Assembly (NCBI RefSeq): GCF_022458865.1
Contig: NZ_JAJNMU010000002.1
Coordinates: 372,001-436,000 of the forward strand
Source of the DNA: Paenibacillus periandrae
GTDB lineage: Bacteria > Bacillota > Bacilli > Paenibacillales > NBRC-103111
Length of the DNA stretch: 64,000 nucleotides
Reading direction: 5' to 3'
A program made the position numbers and the translations under genes. The notes under the pieces are model-generated. The model saw nothing but the letters and a program-made list of their open reading frames with translations. It ran no database searches and was not told the origin of the DNA. Shown here piece by piece: positions 16,901 to 25,693 of this stretch. Position 1 is the first letter of the stretch; each line of letters starts with the position of its first letter.

Positions 16901-18443
16901 CGATGAAGAACATGTACGGGAAGGTATCGAATTAGCCGTTGACTGGGCGAAGTTTGGAGTTTCTAAACGGCTGATGGCAGAGGATGGAACGCAGGCAATG
17001 GAGTTGATTCGTTTATATAACCCCGCTGTTTTGTTTTGTGATATGAGTATGCCCGGAATGGATGGAATGAAGCTGCTGAGCTTAATTCGCGAAGAAGGTT
17101 GGGACACTCAGATCATCGTTGTAAGTGGGTATGATGATTTTCAATACACGCGGGCGGCAATACGAGCAAATGGAGTGGATTATCTGCTAAAACCATTTCG
17201 AAAGAACGATTTGGAGCAAGCACTTGAACGAGCGATAGCTGCTTGTAAACAGCGGGAAAACACATTACGGGACGAACGCGAAACCAAGCATCGCATACGC
17301 CGAGCTGATGCCCTTCTGGATGAGCAGAAATTAGCATCGTATTTCAAGGGTGAAGCCGCTTTTCATGAAGGAATGCGAAGTTTGTTCTATAAAATAGGGT
17401 TTTCTATGAACAATATCAGGGTAGCCATGGTGCTGCCAAAAAACAAAATGAAATTGGTGGATCAACGTTTTTTTGGTGATGGAGAACTGTTTTTATTTGC
17501 TGTCAACAACATCACCCATGAAACCTTGAAGAATTATGGATCTCATTATTTGTGTCGGTTAGATGATTATCAATGGCTCTTGCTAACGACTGCCGAGGGC
17601 AACAATGGAGAATACGAACATCGGCGCCATATGGAAAAGATGATGAAAGCCTGGAAGTCTACATTAGGTTTGGAAGCACTCATTGGTCTATGCGAAACCG
17701 AAACGGATGCGGATACACTGAACGCTTCGATCGGGGCCGCAAGGGTAGCGCTGTTGAAATACGAGCTTCTGCTCCCTGCTCCCCCAAAAAACCAAGTCAA
17801 GGAACAACTTCGATTTACGGATCAGAAAATGCTTCTTCAAACAGCCTTGGAAAATGAAGACAAGGTCTATGCTGCAGAAATCATTCGCTCCTTCACGCAA
17901 ATGTTGCGCATACGCGGAAGCCTCAGATTAAAAGATCTGCAGGGTCACACAATTGAAGCTAATTTGCTTTTGGAGCAAGCGAGCCGGGTGCGACTATCCC
18001 ACAGGGAATCGGCCATTACTTTCTTACCGCTGTGGATTAGCGATTTGGACGAATGGGAAAAGGTACTAATACAACAATGGTGGGCGCTAATCGAAGAAAG
18101 TGGGATCGAAGGATTCAGTAACTCAAGAATTCAAGCAATTCACGATTATATTCATGGGCATTTTCAAGAGAACCTGTCTTTATCGACGCTTTCCGAGCAA
18201 TTCCGTTTCAGTCCCCAATATATTGCCAAAAAATTCAAGGAGCTTTACAACACCACCGTAATGACTTACTTAATAGAACTGCGGATGGAAAAAGCCAAAT
18301 CACTTCTTATCCATACCGAAATGCCCGTGTCCGAAATGGCAAATTCTCTCGGATACACAGACGAAAATTATTTCGGTAAGGTATTTAAAAAACAAAATGG
18401 AATTTCCCCCTTGCAGTTTCGTAAACAACAGCGAGATTCATAG
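16881..18443 (+). CDS. YesN-type response regulator with AraC DNA-binding domain
   Basis: A 520-residue cytosolic regulator. The receiver domain is residues 1-120, with acidic D9-D10, phosphoacceptor D54 (FCDMSMPG) and K104-type lysine in YLLKPF. A middle domain of about 290 residues is family-typical and of unknown function. A double helix-turn-helix AraC domain closes the protein (IHDYIHGHFQENLSLSTLSE, then MANSLGYTDENYFGKVFKK). It starts at TTG 16881 behind GGGAGGG, inside the kinase gene. It most likely activates the binding-protein promoter that follows at about 18450-18540. Confidence 0.9.
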   Translation: MKILIADDEEHVREGIELAVDWAKFGVSKRLMAEDGTQAMELIRLYNPAVLFCDMSMPGMDGMKLLSLIREEGWDTQIIVVSGYDDFQYTRAAIRANGVDYLLKPFRKNDLEQALERAIAACKQRENTLRDERETKHRIRRADALLDEQKLASYFKGEAAFHEGMRSLFYKIGFSMNNIRVAMVLPKNKMKLVDQRFFGDGELFLFAVNNITHETLKNYGSHYLCRLDDYQWLLLTTAEGNNGEYEHRRHMEKMMKAWKSTLGLEALIGLCETETDADTLNASIGAARVALLKYELLLPAPPKNQVKEQLRFTDQKMLLQTALENEDKVYAAEIIRSFTQMLRIRGSLRLKDLQGHTIEANLLLEQASRVRLSHRESAITFLPLWISDLDEWEKVLIQQWWALIEESGIEGFSNSRIQAIHDYIHGHFQENLSLSTLSEQFRFSPQYIAKKFKELYNTTVMTYLIELRMEKAKSLLIHTEMPVSEMANSLGYTDENYFGKVFKKQNGISPLQFRKQQRDS

Positions 18444-18542
18444 ATTCCTCTTTTGGGCGAAGATATTCTCTGTTTTTTTAACTGACTTGCAAGTAGGATT
18501 AGTTCAAATAACAAATATTCTATTTAGGGGGAACAAAGATTT

Positions 18543-19841
18543 ATGAAAAAATCGCTATCTATGTTTACCGTTAGTGCACTACTCCTAACTTCGCTTGTAG
18601 GCTGCGCTGGTGGTAATGAACCACAAACCACAGACGCTAACAAGTCAACAAGCGGAAATACCAACAGTACAACCAAAGACAAAGAAAAGGTGAAACTCAG
18701 TTTAATACAATTTAAAGTTGAAATCACAGATAAAGTAAAGGCGATGGCTGCTGATTACATGGCGCAAAACCCGAACGTAGTCATTGAAGCAGAAGTGTCC
18801 AAAGAATCCGCTACACTGCTTAAGACCCGTTTTGCTTCTGGGGAAGAGCCGGATGTATTCATGGTCAAAGCATTCACCGATATTGAAGATTGGTCTGACA
18901 GACTCGCTGACCTATCGAACGAGCCTTGGATGTCTAAAGTTTCTCCATCTGCTATTGAGGGAATGACAGTGAAGGGTAAGAAGCTTGGTTTTCCTGTTGC
19001 AATTGAAGGATACGGATTTATTTATAACAAAGACTTGTTTGCAAAAGCAGGCATCGATAAAGTACCGACTACGCTGACTGAACTGAAGCAAGTAAACGAA
19101 AAGTTGAAGGCGGCAAATATTTCGTCCTATTCCGAAGCTTATAAAGAATGGTGGACACTCGGCCAGCACTTGTTCAACCTACCGTTCGCTTACGAGAAAG
19201 CACCAGTGGCGACCATTGGAAAAATCAATAAAGGTGAAGCTAAAGTTAACGACATAGTCAACATGAACGGTTTCTTTGATGTCTTGGATATGACCGTTAA
19301 ATACGGTAAAGGTGAGCAATCTGTTGGGGTAAGCTACGATAATCAAGTTGCCGATTTCTCCTCAGGCAAAACAGCGATGATGCAGCAGGGAGTTTGGGTA
19401 ATCGATTCCATCATAAAAATCAATCCGAATATCAAGATCGGTATGTTCTCTATTCCGCTGAATGACAATGCGTCCGATACAAAAATGCCGGTAGGTGTTC
19501 CTGGCTATTATGTTGTCAACAAAAATTCTAAAAACGTGGAAGAAAGCAAGAAGTTTCTGAATTGGTTGCATCAAAACGGTCAAAAGTACCTGGTTGATTC
19601 CTTTAAGCTGATCCCGGCATTCACTGATTTGAAAACGACACCGGATCTTGGCCCGTTGGCTGCAGACCTCACCGCTTATGTAGAGAAAAACCAAACCATT
19701 CCATGGGCACACACGCTTTGGCCGTCCGGTTCGAACCAAGAGTTCGCGAAGCCGCTGCAAGCCTATGTAGGTGGTCAAATGAATAAAGAAGCAGCATTGG
19801 CTGAAGTACAGAATATATGGAATGCAAGAGTGAAAAAATAG
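18543..19841 (+). CDS. ABC transporter sugar-binding lipoprotein (CUT1)
   Basis: A 432-residue family 1 extracellular solute-binding protein. A lipoprotein signal peptide ends in the lipobox LVGC (Cys21), followed by a Ser/Thr/Asn-rich linker. The mature domain has the classic opening (VKLSLIQFKVEI) and features such as SGEEPDVFMVKAF and GFPVAIEGYGFIYNKDLFAKAGI. It is anchored outside the membrane and delivers an oligosaccharide to the two permeases downstream. The GGGGGAAC ribosome site is strong. A terminator separates it from the permease genes, which would give more binding protein than permease. No ATPase gene is in the cassette, so a shared MsmX-type ATPase is expected elsewhere. Confidence 0.9.
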   Translation: MKKSLSMFTVSALLLTSLVGCAGGNEPQTTDANKSTSGNTNSTTKDKEKVKLSLIQFKVEITDKVKAMAADYMAQNPNVVIEAEVSKESATLLKTRFASGEEPDVFMVKAFTDIEDWSDRLADLSNEPWMSKVSPSAIEGMTVKGKKLGFPVAIEGYGFIYNKDLFAKAGIDKVPTTLTELKQVNEKLKAANISSYSEAYKEWWTLGQHLFNLPFAYEKAPVATIGKINKGEAKVNDIVNMNGFFDVLDMTVKYGKGEQSVGVSYDNQVADFSSGKTAMMQQGVWVIDSIIKINPNIKIGMFSIPLNDNASDTKMPVGVPGYYVVNKNSKNVEESKKFLNWLHQNGQKYLVDSFKLIPAFTDLKTTPDLGPLAADLTAYVEKNQTIPWAHTLWPSGSNQEFAKPLQAYVGGQMNKEAALAEVQNIWNARVKK

Positions 19842-19856
19842 CGAGCCACTAGGAAG

Positions 19857-19896
19857 ACGGTGCATACCCTCCTAATAGGGTTATGCACCGTTTTTT
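19857..19896 (+). terminator. Terminator/attenuator between binding protein and permease genes
   Basis: ACGGTGCATA and TATGCACCGT make a 10-bp stem followed by six T. It lies between the binding-protein stop and the first permease start; partial readthrough would set the expression ratio. Confidence 0.85.
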
Positions 19897-19927
19897 CCTC
19901 TACATCAAGATAGGAAGGAAGAAGGAC

Positions 19928-20806
19928 TTGACGAAAATAAAAACTCGACAGCTGTTAACTTATACGGTTTTTGTAGCACCTGCAGTTATCATTTTCACGT
20001 TGATCATATTGATTCCCTTTCTAAGAGCGATCCTGTATTCATTTCAAGACTGGAATGGAATAAGCAGCGACATTCGTTGGGCTGGATGGGACAATTATCA
20101 AAGGATTTTTAGCGATACCGGTTTTATAAAGTCGTTAATCTTCACGAGTAAGTATGTTATCGTCACCACCATCTTGCTCAACCTGCTTGGGCTGGCACTG
20201 GCCCTGGTGTTAAACCTTGCACTAAAAACTAAAAACCTGCTTCGTACCGCTTTTTTCTTGCCTTATGTCATTGGCTCGGTCATTATCGGATTCATATGGC
20301 AGTTTATTATCACCCAATGGTTTCCGGAGATTGGAGCCGCAACTGGGTGGGCCTTATTTCAGAAAAACTGGCTTAGCCTCCCCAACTTTGCCTTTTGGGC
20401 GCTTGTATTGGTAACGATATGGCATTCCGTCGGGTACTTCATGATTATATATTTAGCAGCACTTCAAGGAGTGCCAAAAGATATTCTGGAAGCTGCTGAT
20501 ATAGATGGAGCAGGACGTCTAAAGCAGCTTTGGTTTGTTGTGTTACCATTAATTCGTCCGGCTATGACGATCAACCTGTTTTTGGCAATCTCAAACGGAT
20601 TTAAAGGCTTTGACCTGAATTTTGCTCTCACCAAGGGGGGGCCATTTGGGACAACGGAATCGTTAGCGCTGCATATATATTTGGATGCCTTCACAAAAAA
20701 TCTGTTTACTTACGCGTCAGCTAAATCCGTCTTATTCTTTCTTGTACTCGCTATCATCACAATAATCCAGGTGGCTGCAATGAAACGCAGGGAGGTCGAA
20801 GCATGA
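19928..20806 (+). CDS. ABC sugar permease, MalF/UgpA type
   Basis: A 292-residue inner-membrane permease with six predicted helices. The EAA loop that docks the ATPase reads EAADIDGAGRLKQLWFVVLPLI around residues 192-213. TTG at 19928 is chosen because GGAAGGAAGAAGG lies right before it; the longer frame from 19883 runs back into the terminator. It forms a heterodimer with the next permease, whose start overlaps its stop by 4 nt (ATGA). Confidence 0.9.
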   Translation: MTKIKTRQLLTYTVFVAPAVIIFTLIILIPFLRAILYSFQDWNGISSDIRWAGWDNYQRIFSDTGFIKSLIFTSKYVIVTTILLNLLGLALALVLNLALKTKNLLRTAFFLPYVIGSVIIGFIWQFIITQWFPEIGAATGWALFQKNWLSLPNFAFWALVLVTIWHSVGYFMIIYLAALQGVPKDILEAADIDGAGRLKQLWFVVLPLIRPAMTINLFLAISNGFKGFDLNFALTKGGPFGTTESLALHIYLDAFTKNLFTYASAKSVLFFLVLAIITIIQVAAMKRREVEA

Positions 20807-21636
20807 GCAACGACCGATACGGTAAAGGGAAATTGGTGCTCGAGCTATCGTTGATCGTGCTTGCTCTAGCCTTCTTCTTTCCCTTATATTTGACCTTTGT
20901 CAACGGGTTTAAAACATATAATGAGGTTGTAACATCCACTGTGGCGCTCCCTCACGTATTTCAGTTTAAAAACTTCGCGGTAGTATGGAAGCAAATCAAC
21001 TTTCTTGGGGTGTTTATGAACTCCCTAATAATCACGGTTACATCCGTCTCAGGAATTTTACTGATCAGTTCGGCCGCCGCCTACCAATTGGTTCGCCGCC
21101 CTGGCAGAGTTAGCCAGATAATATTCCTTACTATTCTATCCTCCTTGATTATCCCTTTCCAATCCATGATGATTCCACTGGTAAAAGTTGCGAAGGATCT
21201 GCACTTGATTAATTCGCTTCATGGTATCATCATCATGTATTGGGGCTTCGGAATACCATTGGCGCTATTTCTGTATCACGGTTTTATTAAGTCCATTCCT
21301 CGGGAGTTGGAGGAAGCGGCTCTTATCGACGGCAGCGGGCCCGCAGGCGTATTCTTTCGAATCCTGATGCCGCTTTTAAAGCCGATCACAACGACAATTG
21401 CTATTTTGCACTCTCTTTGGATATGGAACGACTTTCTGCTGCCTCTTATCACACTCAGCTCGAAGCAAAATCGAACCATTCCCTTAGCCTCTTCCGTCTA
21501 TTTTGGAGAGTACACCAACGAATGGCACTTGGCTCTGGCTGCGTTGACGATGGCGATTATACCGATCATCCTGTTTTTCCTGTTTATGCAGCGGTATATC
21601 ATAGCAGGCATTACAGCAGGTTCTGTAAAAGGGTAG
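20803..21636 (+). CDS. ABC sugar permease, MalG/UgpE type
   Basis: A 277-residue permease with six membrane helices and the EAA motif EEAALIDGSGPAGVFFRILMPLL at about residues 168-190, followed by a C-terminus ending in ITAGSVKG, typical of CUT1 permeases. It is translationally coupled to the preceding permease. It is the last gene of the kinase-regulator-importer cassette; a hairpin lies 48 nt downstream. Confidence 0.9.
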   Translation: MSNDRYGKGKLVLELSLIVLALAFFFPLYLTFVNGFKTYNEVVTSTVALPHVFQFKNFAVVWKQINFLGVFMNSLIITVTSVSGILLISSAAAYQLVRRPGRVSQIIFLTILSSLIIPFQSMMIPLVKVAKDLHLINSLHGIIIMYWGFGIPLALFLYHGFIKSIPRELEEAALIDGSGPAGVFFRILMPLLKPITTTIAILHSLWIWNDFLLPLITLSSKQNRTIPLASSVYFGEYTNEWHLALAALTMAIIPIILFFLFMQRYIIAGITAGSVKG

Positions 21637-21683
21637 TGTAAGAACTTCTGGAAATGGAAAAAGAATATGATGCTCTCGAATCC

Positions 21684-21712
21684 ATTAAGCCCCGAACTTT
21701 TCGGGGCTTAAT
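21684..21712. terminator. Hairpin between the permease gene and the convergent AraC gene
   Basis: ATTAAGCCCCGA and TCGGGGCTTAAT form a perfect 12-bp stem with a 5-nt loop. The tail is only weakly T-rich on either side. It probably acts in both directions. Confidence 0.6.
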
Positions 21713-21768
21713 AGATGTTAACTATATTTGAATGTTCCGATGATTTACGGTCGGTTTGCGGTGATATT

Positions 21769-22551
21769 TTAATGAACGGGAATATCCCTGTCCTTGATAT
21801 ATTGGGCAGGCGGCTTGCCTGTTTCTCTTTTGAATACGCGGTGGAAATAGGACGGATCACAATAACCCAAATAATCGGATATATCACCGATCGTTCTTTG
21901 GGAATGACTTAATAAATAAACAGCGGTTTTGACACGCATCGCATGAACATAACCCCCGATGGTCTGACCGGTAACCTCGCTGAACACCGCAGCCGCATAA
22001 TTCGGACTTTTTCCTATAACTTCACCCAATTCTTCCTTGGTTACCTTCTCACGGTAATGATTCTGGATGTAGCCTTTCATCAGGCCCACATGCTTCTCCT
22101 TCAATGCCGAAGGACGTCCATCATCAATTTCCCGGTTCAGGTGAGTCAGAATCTCCTGCGCCAGCGCCCCGCACATTGATTCATAATAGGTCAGCCGATC
22201 ACTCCACTCCTGCTGCAATACCCGAAATCGCTGGTGCAGCAGCTCGTATTTACCCGTTTTCCATATACAATATTGCGAATTATGCACCATTGGCAGCAGC
22301 GAAGACGCAGAGCCGTGGAAGCACACAACATATTTCTCATGCGTAACAGTAGGAATGCACTTGCCATAATACACTTTACTGGCGGGAATAAAGAGCAGGT
22401 CTCCCTTTTCCAGCAGTACCTTCTCTCCTTCAAGCCAGTACACACATTTGCCATAACTGACCATAATCAAGGTGTGATGAGAAGCCCCGTGCTCATACTC
22501 CTCAAACCAGCTTGTTCCTGCGTCCAGCCGAACATACTTGATGTCAACCAT
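21769..22551 (-). CDS. AraC-family transcriptional regulator with cupin-like sensor
   Basis: A 260-residue regulator. The N-terminal half (1-130) has the beta-rich AraC ligand-binding pattern (YWLEGEKVLLEKGDLLFIPA). The C-terminal half carries two helix-turn-helix motifs: VTKEELGEVIGKSPNYAAAVF, then TIGDISDYLGYCDPSYFHRVF. ATG at 22551 follows GAGAGG. It is convergent with the sugar importer and divergent from pyruvate kinase. A copy of its last codons survives at 14888-14945 beyond the importer cassette. Its target is probably a neighbouring carbohydrate gene, but no operator was identified. Confidence 0.85.
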   Translation of the reverse strand: MVDIKYVRLDAGTSWFEEYEHGASHHTLIMVSYGKCVYWLEGEKVLLEKGDLLFIPASKVYYGKCIPTVTHEKYVVCFHGSASSLLPMVHNSQYCIWKTGKYELLHQRFRVLQQEWSDRLTYYESMCGALAQEILTHLNREIDDGRPSALKEKHVGLMKGYIQNHYREKVTKEELGEVIGKSPNYAAAVFSEVTGQTIGGYVHAMRVKTAVYLLSHSQRTIGDISDYLGYCDPSYFHRVFKRETGKPPAQYIKDRDIPVH

Positions 22552-22598
22552 TGCTGCACCTCTCTTCTGAAAAAGCAGTAAATTCCGTACTACAGCAC

Positions 22599-22626
22599 TT
22601 GAACCTTCATTGATTATAAATACTAT
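22599..22626 (+). promoter_or_regulatory. Candidate promoter of the pyruvate kinase gene
   Basis: TTGAAC, 16 nt, TACTAT, about 90 nt before the start codon in an AT-rich stretch. Other hexamer pairings downstream are possible. Confidence 0.4.
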
Positions 22627-22715
22627 TATACAAATGCAGTACTATAATTCATAGTCTAATCCAATATTATTGCCTACAATAAGTCCAATCAAGCAGAAAT
22701 AAAGGAGTGCTAACA

Positions 22716-24137
22716 ATGACACATCACAAAACGAAAATTATGTGTACCATGGGACCTGCCTGTGATTCCGTCGATATGCTAAAGAAACTGATTCAGGCTG
22801 GTATGAGCGCAGCCCGGATGAATATGGCGCATGGAGATCTGGACGAGCATAAGGGAAGAATCGATAGAGTCAGACAAGCTGCCAAGGAACTAGGCGCAAC
22901 TGTTGCCATATTAATGGACATTAAAGGACCGGAAATTCGTACAGGTCTGCTTGAGGAGTCGTCCTATGAGCTGAAGACCGATGCCCGCCTCACTTTAACG
23001 ACTGAACAAATTAAAGGAAATGCCAACCGTATCTCGGTTTCCTATCAGGATTTGACCCGAGACGTCAAACCAGGCTCCCGCATTCTGATTGATGACGGGT
23101 TGATCGAGCTTCAGGTCGAATTCATTGAAGGTACCGAAATCCACTGCCGCATTCTTAACGGTGGCTTGATCAAATCGCGCAAGGGTGTCAACCTGCCGGG
23201 AATCCATACCTCGCTGCCCGGTGTTACCGAACGTGATATTATGCATATTGAATTCGGTATTAAGCAGGATATCGACATTATCGCAGCTTCCTTCGTACGT
23301 AAAGCGAGCGACATTCTGGAAATTCGCGAGCTGCTGGAAAAACGCGGAGCGTCCCACATTCAGATCATTTCCAAGATTGAAAATCAGGAGGGCGTCGATA
23401 ACCTAGATGCAATCCTGGAGGTATCGGACGGCTTAATGGTTGCCCGCGGTGACCTTGGAGTAGAAATTCCAGTCGAGGATGTCCCGATTATCCAAAAACA
23501 GATGATCCAAAAAGGCAATGCAGTAGGCAAACCGATCATTACGGCTACCCATATGCTGGATTCGATGCAATACAATCCACGTCCAACAAGAGCCGAAGCC
23601 AGTGACGTAGCCAATGCCGTATATGACGGTACCGATGTCCTGATGCTGTCAGGCGAAACTGCCGCAGGTAAGTATCCGCTGGAATCCGTTCGAATGATGG
23701 CGTCCATAGCAGCCAATATCGAAGAGGTACTGCCATACAAGGATATGCTTCGGGTGAAAGCCGCTCAACAGAAAGCCACGATTACCGAGGTCATCAGCCA
23801 ATCTGCAGTTAGCTCCTCACTCGATCTGGATGCCAAAGCGATTGTGGTTTCGACCAGCACCGGATTCAGCGCACGCATGGTAGCCAAATACCGTCCGCAG
23901 GCTCCTATTATCGCGGTCACTGCGAGTGAACAGGTACAACGCCGTCTTTGCTTATGCTGGGGAGTCATTCCCGTATCGGGCAGGGAAGTCGTTTCTACAG
24001 ATGACATGTTTGACTCAGCTATCCACAGCGCTTTACAGAGTGAAATCGTCTCAGCAGGAGATCTGGTTGTGATGTCTGCTGGTGTTCCAGTTGGCAAAGC
24101 AGGTTCAACCAATTTGATTAAAATTCAGCACATCTAA
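22716..24137 (+). CDS. pyk: Pyruvate kinase, short form
   Basis: A 473-residue glycolytic enzyme converting phosphoenolpyruvate and ADP to pyruvate and ATP. It opens with TKIMCTMGPACDS and shows the active-site blocks MNMAHGD, MDIKGPEIRTG, the catalytic lysine segment IQIISKIEN and ITATHMLDSMQYNPRPTRAE. Length equals the 470-residue E. coli type and lacks the extra C-terminal PEP-utiliser-like domain of the usual Bacillaceae enzyme (about 585 residues), so this is probably a second, accessory pyruvate kinase. ATG at 22716 follows AAAGGAG by 8 nt. It is monocistronic and ends at a very strong terminator. Confidence 0.92.
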   Translation: MTHHKTKIMCTMGPACDSVDMLKKLIQAGMSAARMNMAHGDLDEHKGRIDRVRQAAKELGATVAILMDIKGPEIRTGLLEESSYELKTDARLTLTTEQIKGNANRISVSYQDLTRDVKPGSRILIDDGLIELQVEFIEGTEIHCRILNGGLIKSRKGVNLPGIHTSLPGVTERDIMHIEFGIKQDIDIIAASFVRKASDILEIRELLEKRGASHIQIISKIENQEGVDNLDAILEVSDGLMVARGDLGVEIPVEDVPIIQKQMIQKGNAVGKPIITATHMLDSMQYNPRPTRAEASDVANAVYDGTDVLMLSGETAAGKYPLESVRMMASIAANIEEVLPYKDMLRVKAAQQKATITEVISQSAVSSSLDLDAKAIVVSTSTGFSARMVAKYRPQAPIIAVTASEQVQRRLCLCWGVIPVSGREVVSTDDMFDSAIHSALQSEIVSAGDLVVMSAGVPVGKAGSTNLIKIQHI

Positions 24138-24139
24138 TC

Positions 24140-24201
24140 GTTACATGCAAAAAGCGCCCTTCACCTGCACACGTAGAGTAAGGGCGCTTTTTGCATGTAA
24201 C
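24140..24201. terminator. Strong 22-bp stem terminator after pyruvate kinase
   Basis: A perfect 22-bp inverted repeat (arms 24140-24161 and 24180-24201, containing GCAAAAAGCGCCCTT and its complement) with an internal T-run in the 3' arm. Confidence 0.8.
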
Positions 24202-24326
24202 TTCATATCAACTTGAAGTTCTTGTTGGAATTCATATTATTTTCACATTCATCTTATGCATGGCGCGATTTATCCACTAAAATGGAGTTGTACACTCACC
24301 ATTATGTTAGAAAGTAGGCGTTCCTA

Positions 24327-24623
24327 TTGTCGAAGCTGTCCCTGTCCTTGTTGAAGATTATTGGTTATGCAGAGGGTATATCCTTCCTCGTCATCCTCTT
24401 TATCGCAATGCCTATCAAATACTTTACCGATTTCTACAATCCTGTTCCCATTGTCGGTATGCTGCATGGCGTTTTATTCGTAATTTTTTGCGTTGCGATT
24501 GTTTTCGCGGCCATTATGAATCGCTGGTCCATCCTCCGTGTGTTAGGCGCGTTTTTATCGGCATTTATCCCTTTTGGTCCTTTTATCCTGGAGTCCCGAA
24601 TACGCAAGGACAACCTTGCATAA
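24327..24623 (+). CDS. DUF3817 small integral membrane protein
   Basis: A 98-residue protein with three predicted membrane helices and the DUF3817 pattern: ...LKIIGYAEGISFLVILFIAMPIKY near the start, then GMLHGVLFV and ALGAF-like LGAFLSAFIPFGPFILE. Function is unknown. It begins at TTG 24327; the ribosome site (AGTAGG) is weak. It is flanked by terminators on both sides, so it is its own transcript. Confidence 0.75.
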   Translation: MSKLSLSLLKIIGYAEGISFLVILFIAMPIKYFTDFYNPVPIVGMLHGVLFVIFCVAIVFAAIMNRWSILRVLGAFLSAFIPFGPFILESRIRKDNLA

Positions 24624-24683
24624 TCTTTGGCGTATGCTTGCATTTTACAATGTACAGCAACCTGCGTGCGGAAACTCACAACA

Positions 24684-24724
24684 AATAAGCATAAGCCCTA
24701 TCATGGGACTTATGCTTATTTTGC
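24684..24724. terminator. Hairpin terminator between DUF3817 and desaturase genes
   Basis: AATAAGCATAAG and CTTATGCTTATT form a 12-bp stem followed by TTTGCTT. It can serve both convergent transcripts. Confidence 0.7.
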
Positions 24725-24805
24725 TTAACTAACCCCTTTGGCTGCCAGCCGCTGGCTGATCCTCTGCAGCTTCACATGGTATTGCAGCAAATCCTGCCTG
24801 GCGCT

Positions 24806-25636
24806 TTACGCATCAGCCCGACTTGGCTGCAGCTTCGCAATCGCCCAAAATTGGATCAAATAATCAAAAACCTGATTAAAGTAAGAGACCGGTCCATAAT
24901 TGGCTTCCTTGGCAATCACATCCATCCGTTCCTTGAACGATGGCATTGCAGTGCCCGGCATGGCAAAGCTTGTCATTGCTTTATGGATGTAATACACAAA
25001 ATTATGATCGACCCCCAGATAACCCTTTACCGCATCCCGATAAAAAGCAAAATGCAGTGTTTCATCCTTGGCAATCCTTCTCAGCAGCTTAGCCAAATAA
25101 GGATCATGAGGGCCAGCGGCCTTCGCTACATTGTTGTAGAAAACCATCGTCGCAAGCTCCTGAATCGCTGTATACACCATCGTTTCCATGGCCGTATCAA
25201 AATCAGGAACAAATCCACCCTCCACCACTGTTTTGCGCAGCTGGTGCAGCTCGTGCGGGTCCGCATTGCGGGTAATGATCAGGTAGGTTTCGAGCAAGTT
25301 GGAGTGCTGATCCTCTTCTGATACCCAGGTGTGAACAAAATCCTGCAGTACCTTAAGCGACCCCTTAAAGGTTGTAGCCAAATGATGATAAAAAAACGGC
25401 AGGTTGACTTCAGTCAATAGCGAGGTCTCAACAGCAAGATAAATGGGCAAAGGCAGCTTTCTTTGTTCAATTGACCATGGCTCTGTGATGAAGGACCGAC
25501 CTAATTCCCAAGGTATAAATTCATGATAACTCCAATCTATTTCAGAGGCACGTTTACGGTGCAATGCATATAGCTCGGTTAAATATGGCTCCAATTTGGG
25601 ACTAAAAACATCAAGCTTATAGTTGATTAATGGCAT
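24806..25636 (-). CDS. Acyl-ACP desaturase (soluble diiron, stearoyl-ACP desaturase family)
   Basis: A 276-residue soluble protein with the two carboxylate/histidine iron sites of the family: EEDQH near residue 107 and DETLH near residue 190, each in a long helix. It would insert a double bond into acyl-ACP using O2 and reduced ferredoxin or a similar donor. It lies 57 nt downstream of the ba3 oxidase subunit I gene on the same strand with no terminator between, so co-transcription is likely. Reliance on O2 is the common theme. A related ferritin-like oxygenase cannot be excluded, but both iron motifs are intact. Confidence 0.8.
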   Translation of the reverse strand: MPLINYKLDVFSPKLEPYLTELYALHRKRASEIDWSYHEFIPWELGRSFITEPWSIEQRKLPLPIYLAVETSLLTEVNLPFFYHHLATTFKGSLKVLQDFVHTWVSEEDQHSNLLETYLIITRNADPHELHQLRKTVVEGGFVPDFDTAMETMVYTAIQELATMVFYNNVAKAAGPHDPYLAKLLRRIAKDETLHFAFYRDAVKGYLGVDHNFVYYIHKAMTSFAMPGTAMPSFKERMDVIAKEANYGPVSYFNQVFDYLIQFWAIAKLQPSRADA

Positions 25637-25693
25637 TTAGGTGTATTCCTCTATTCTTATAAGCTTATGTCTCAAGCAAGGATACCCTATAAT

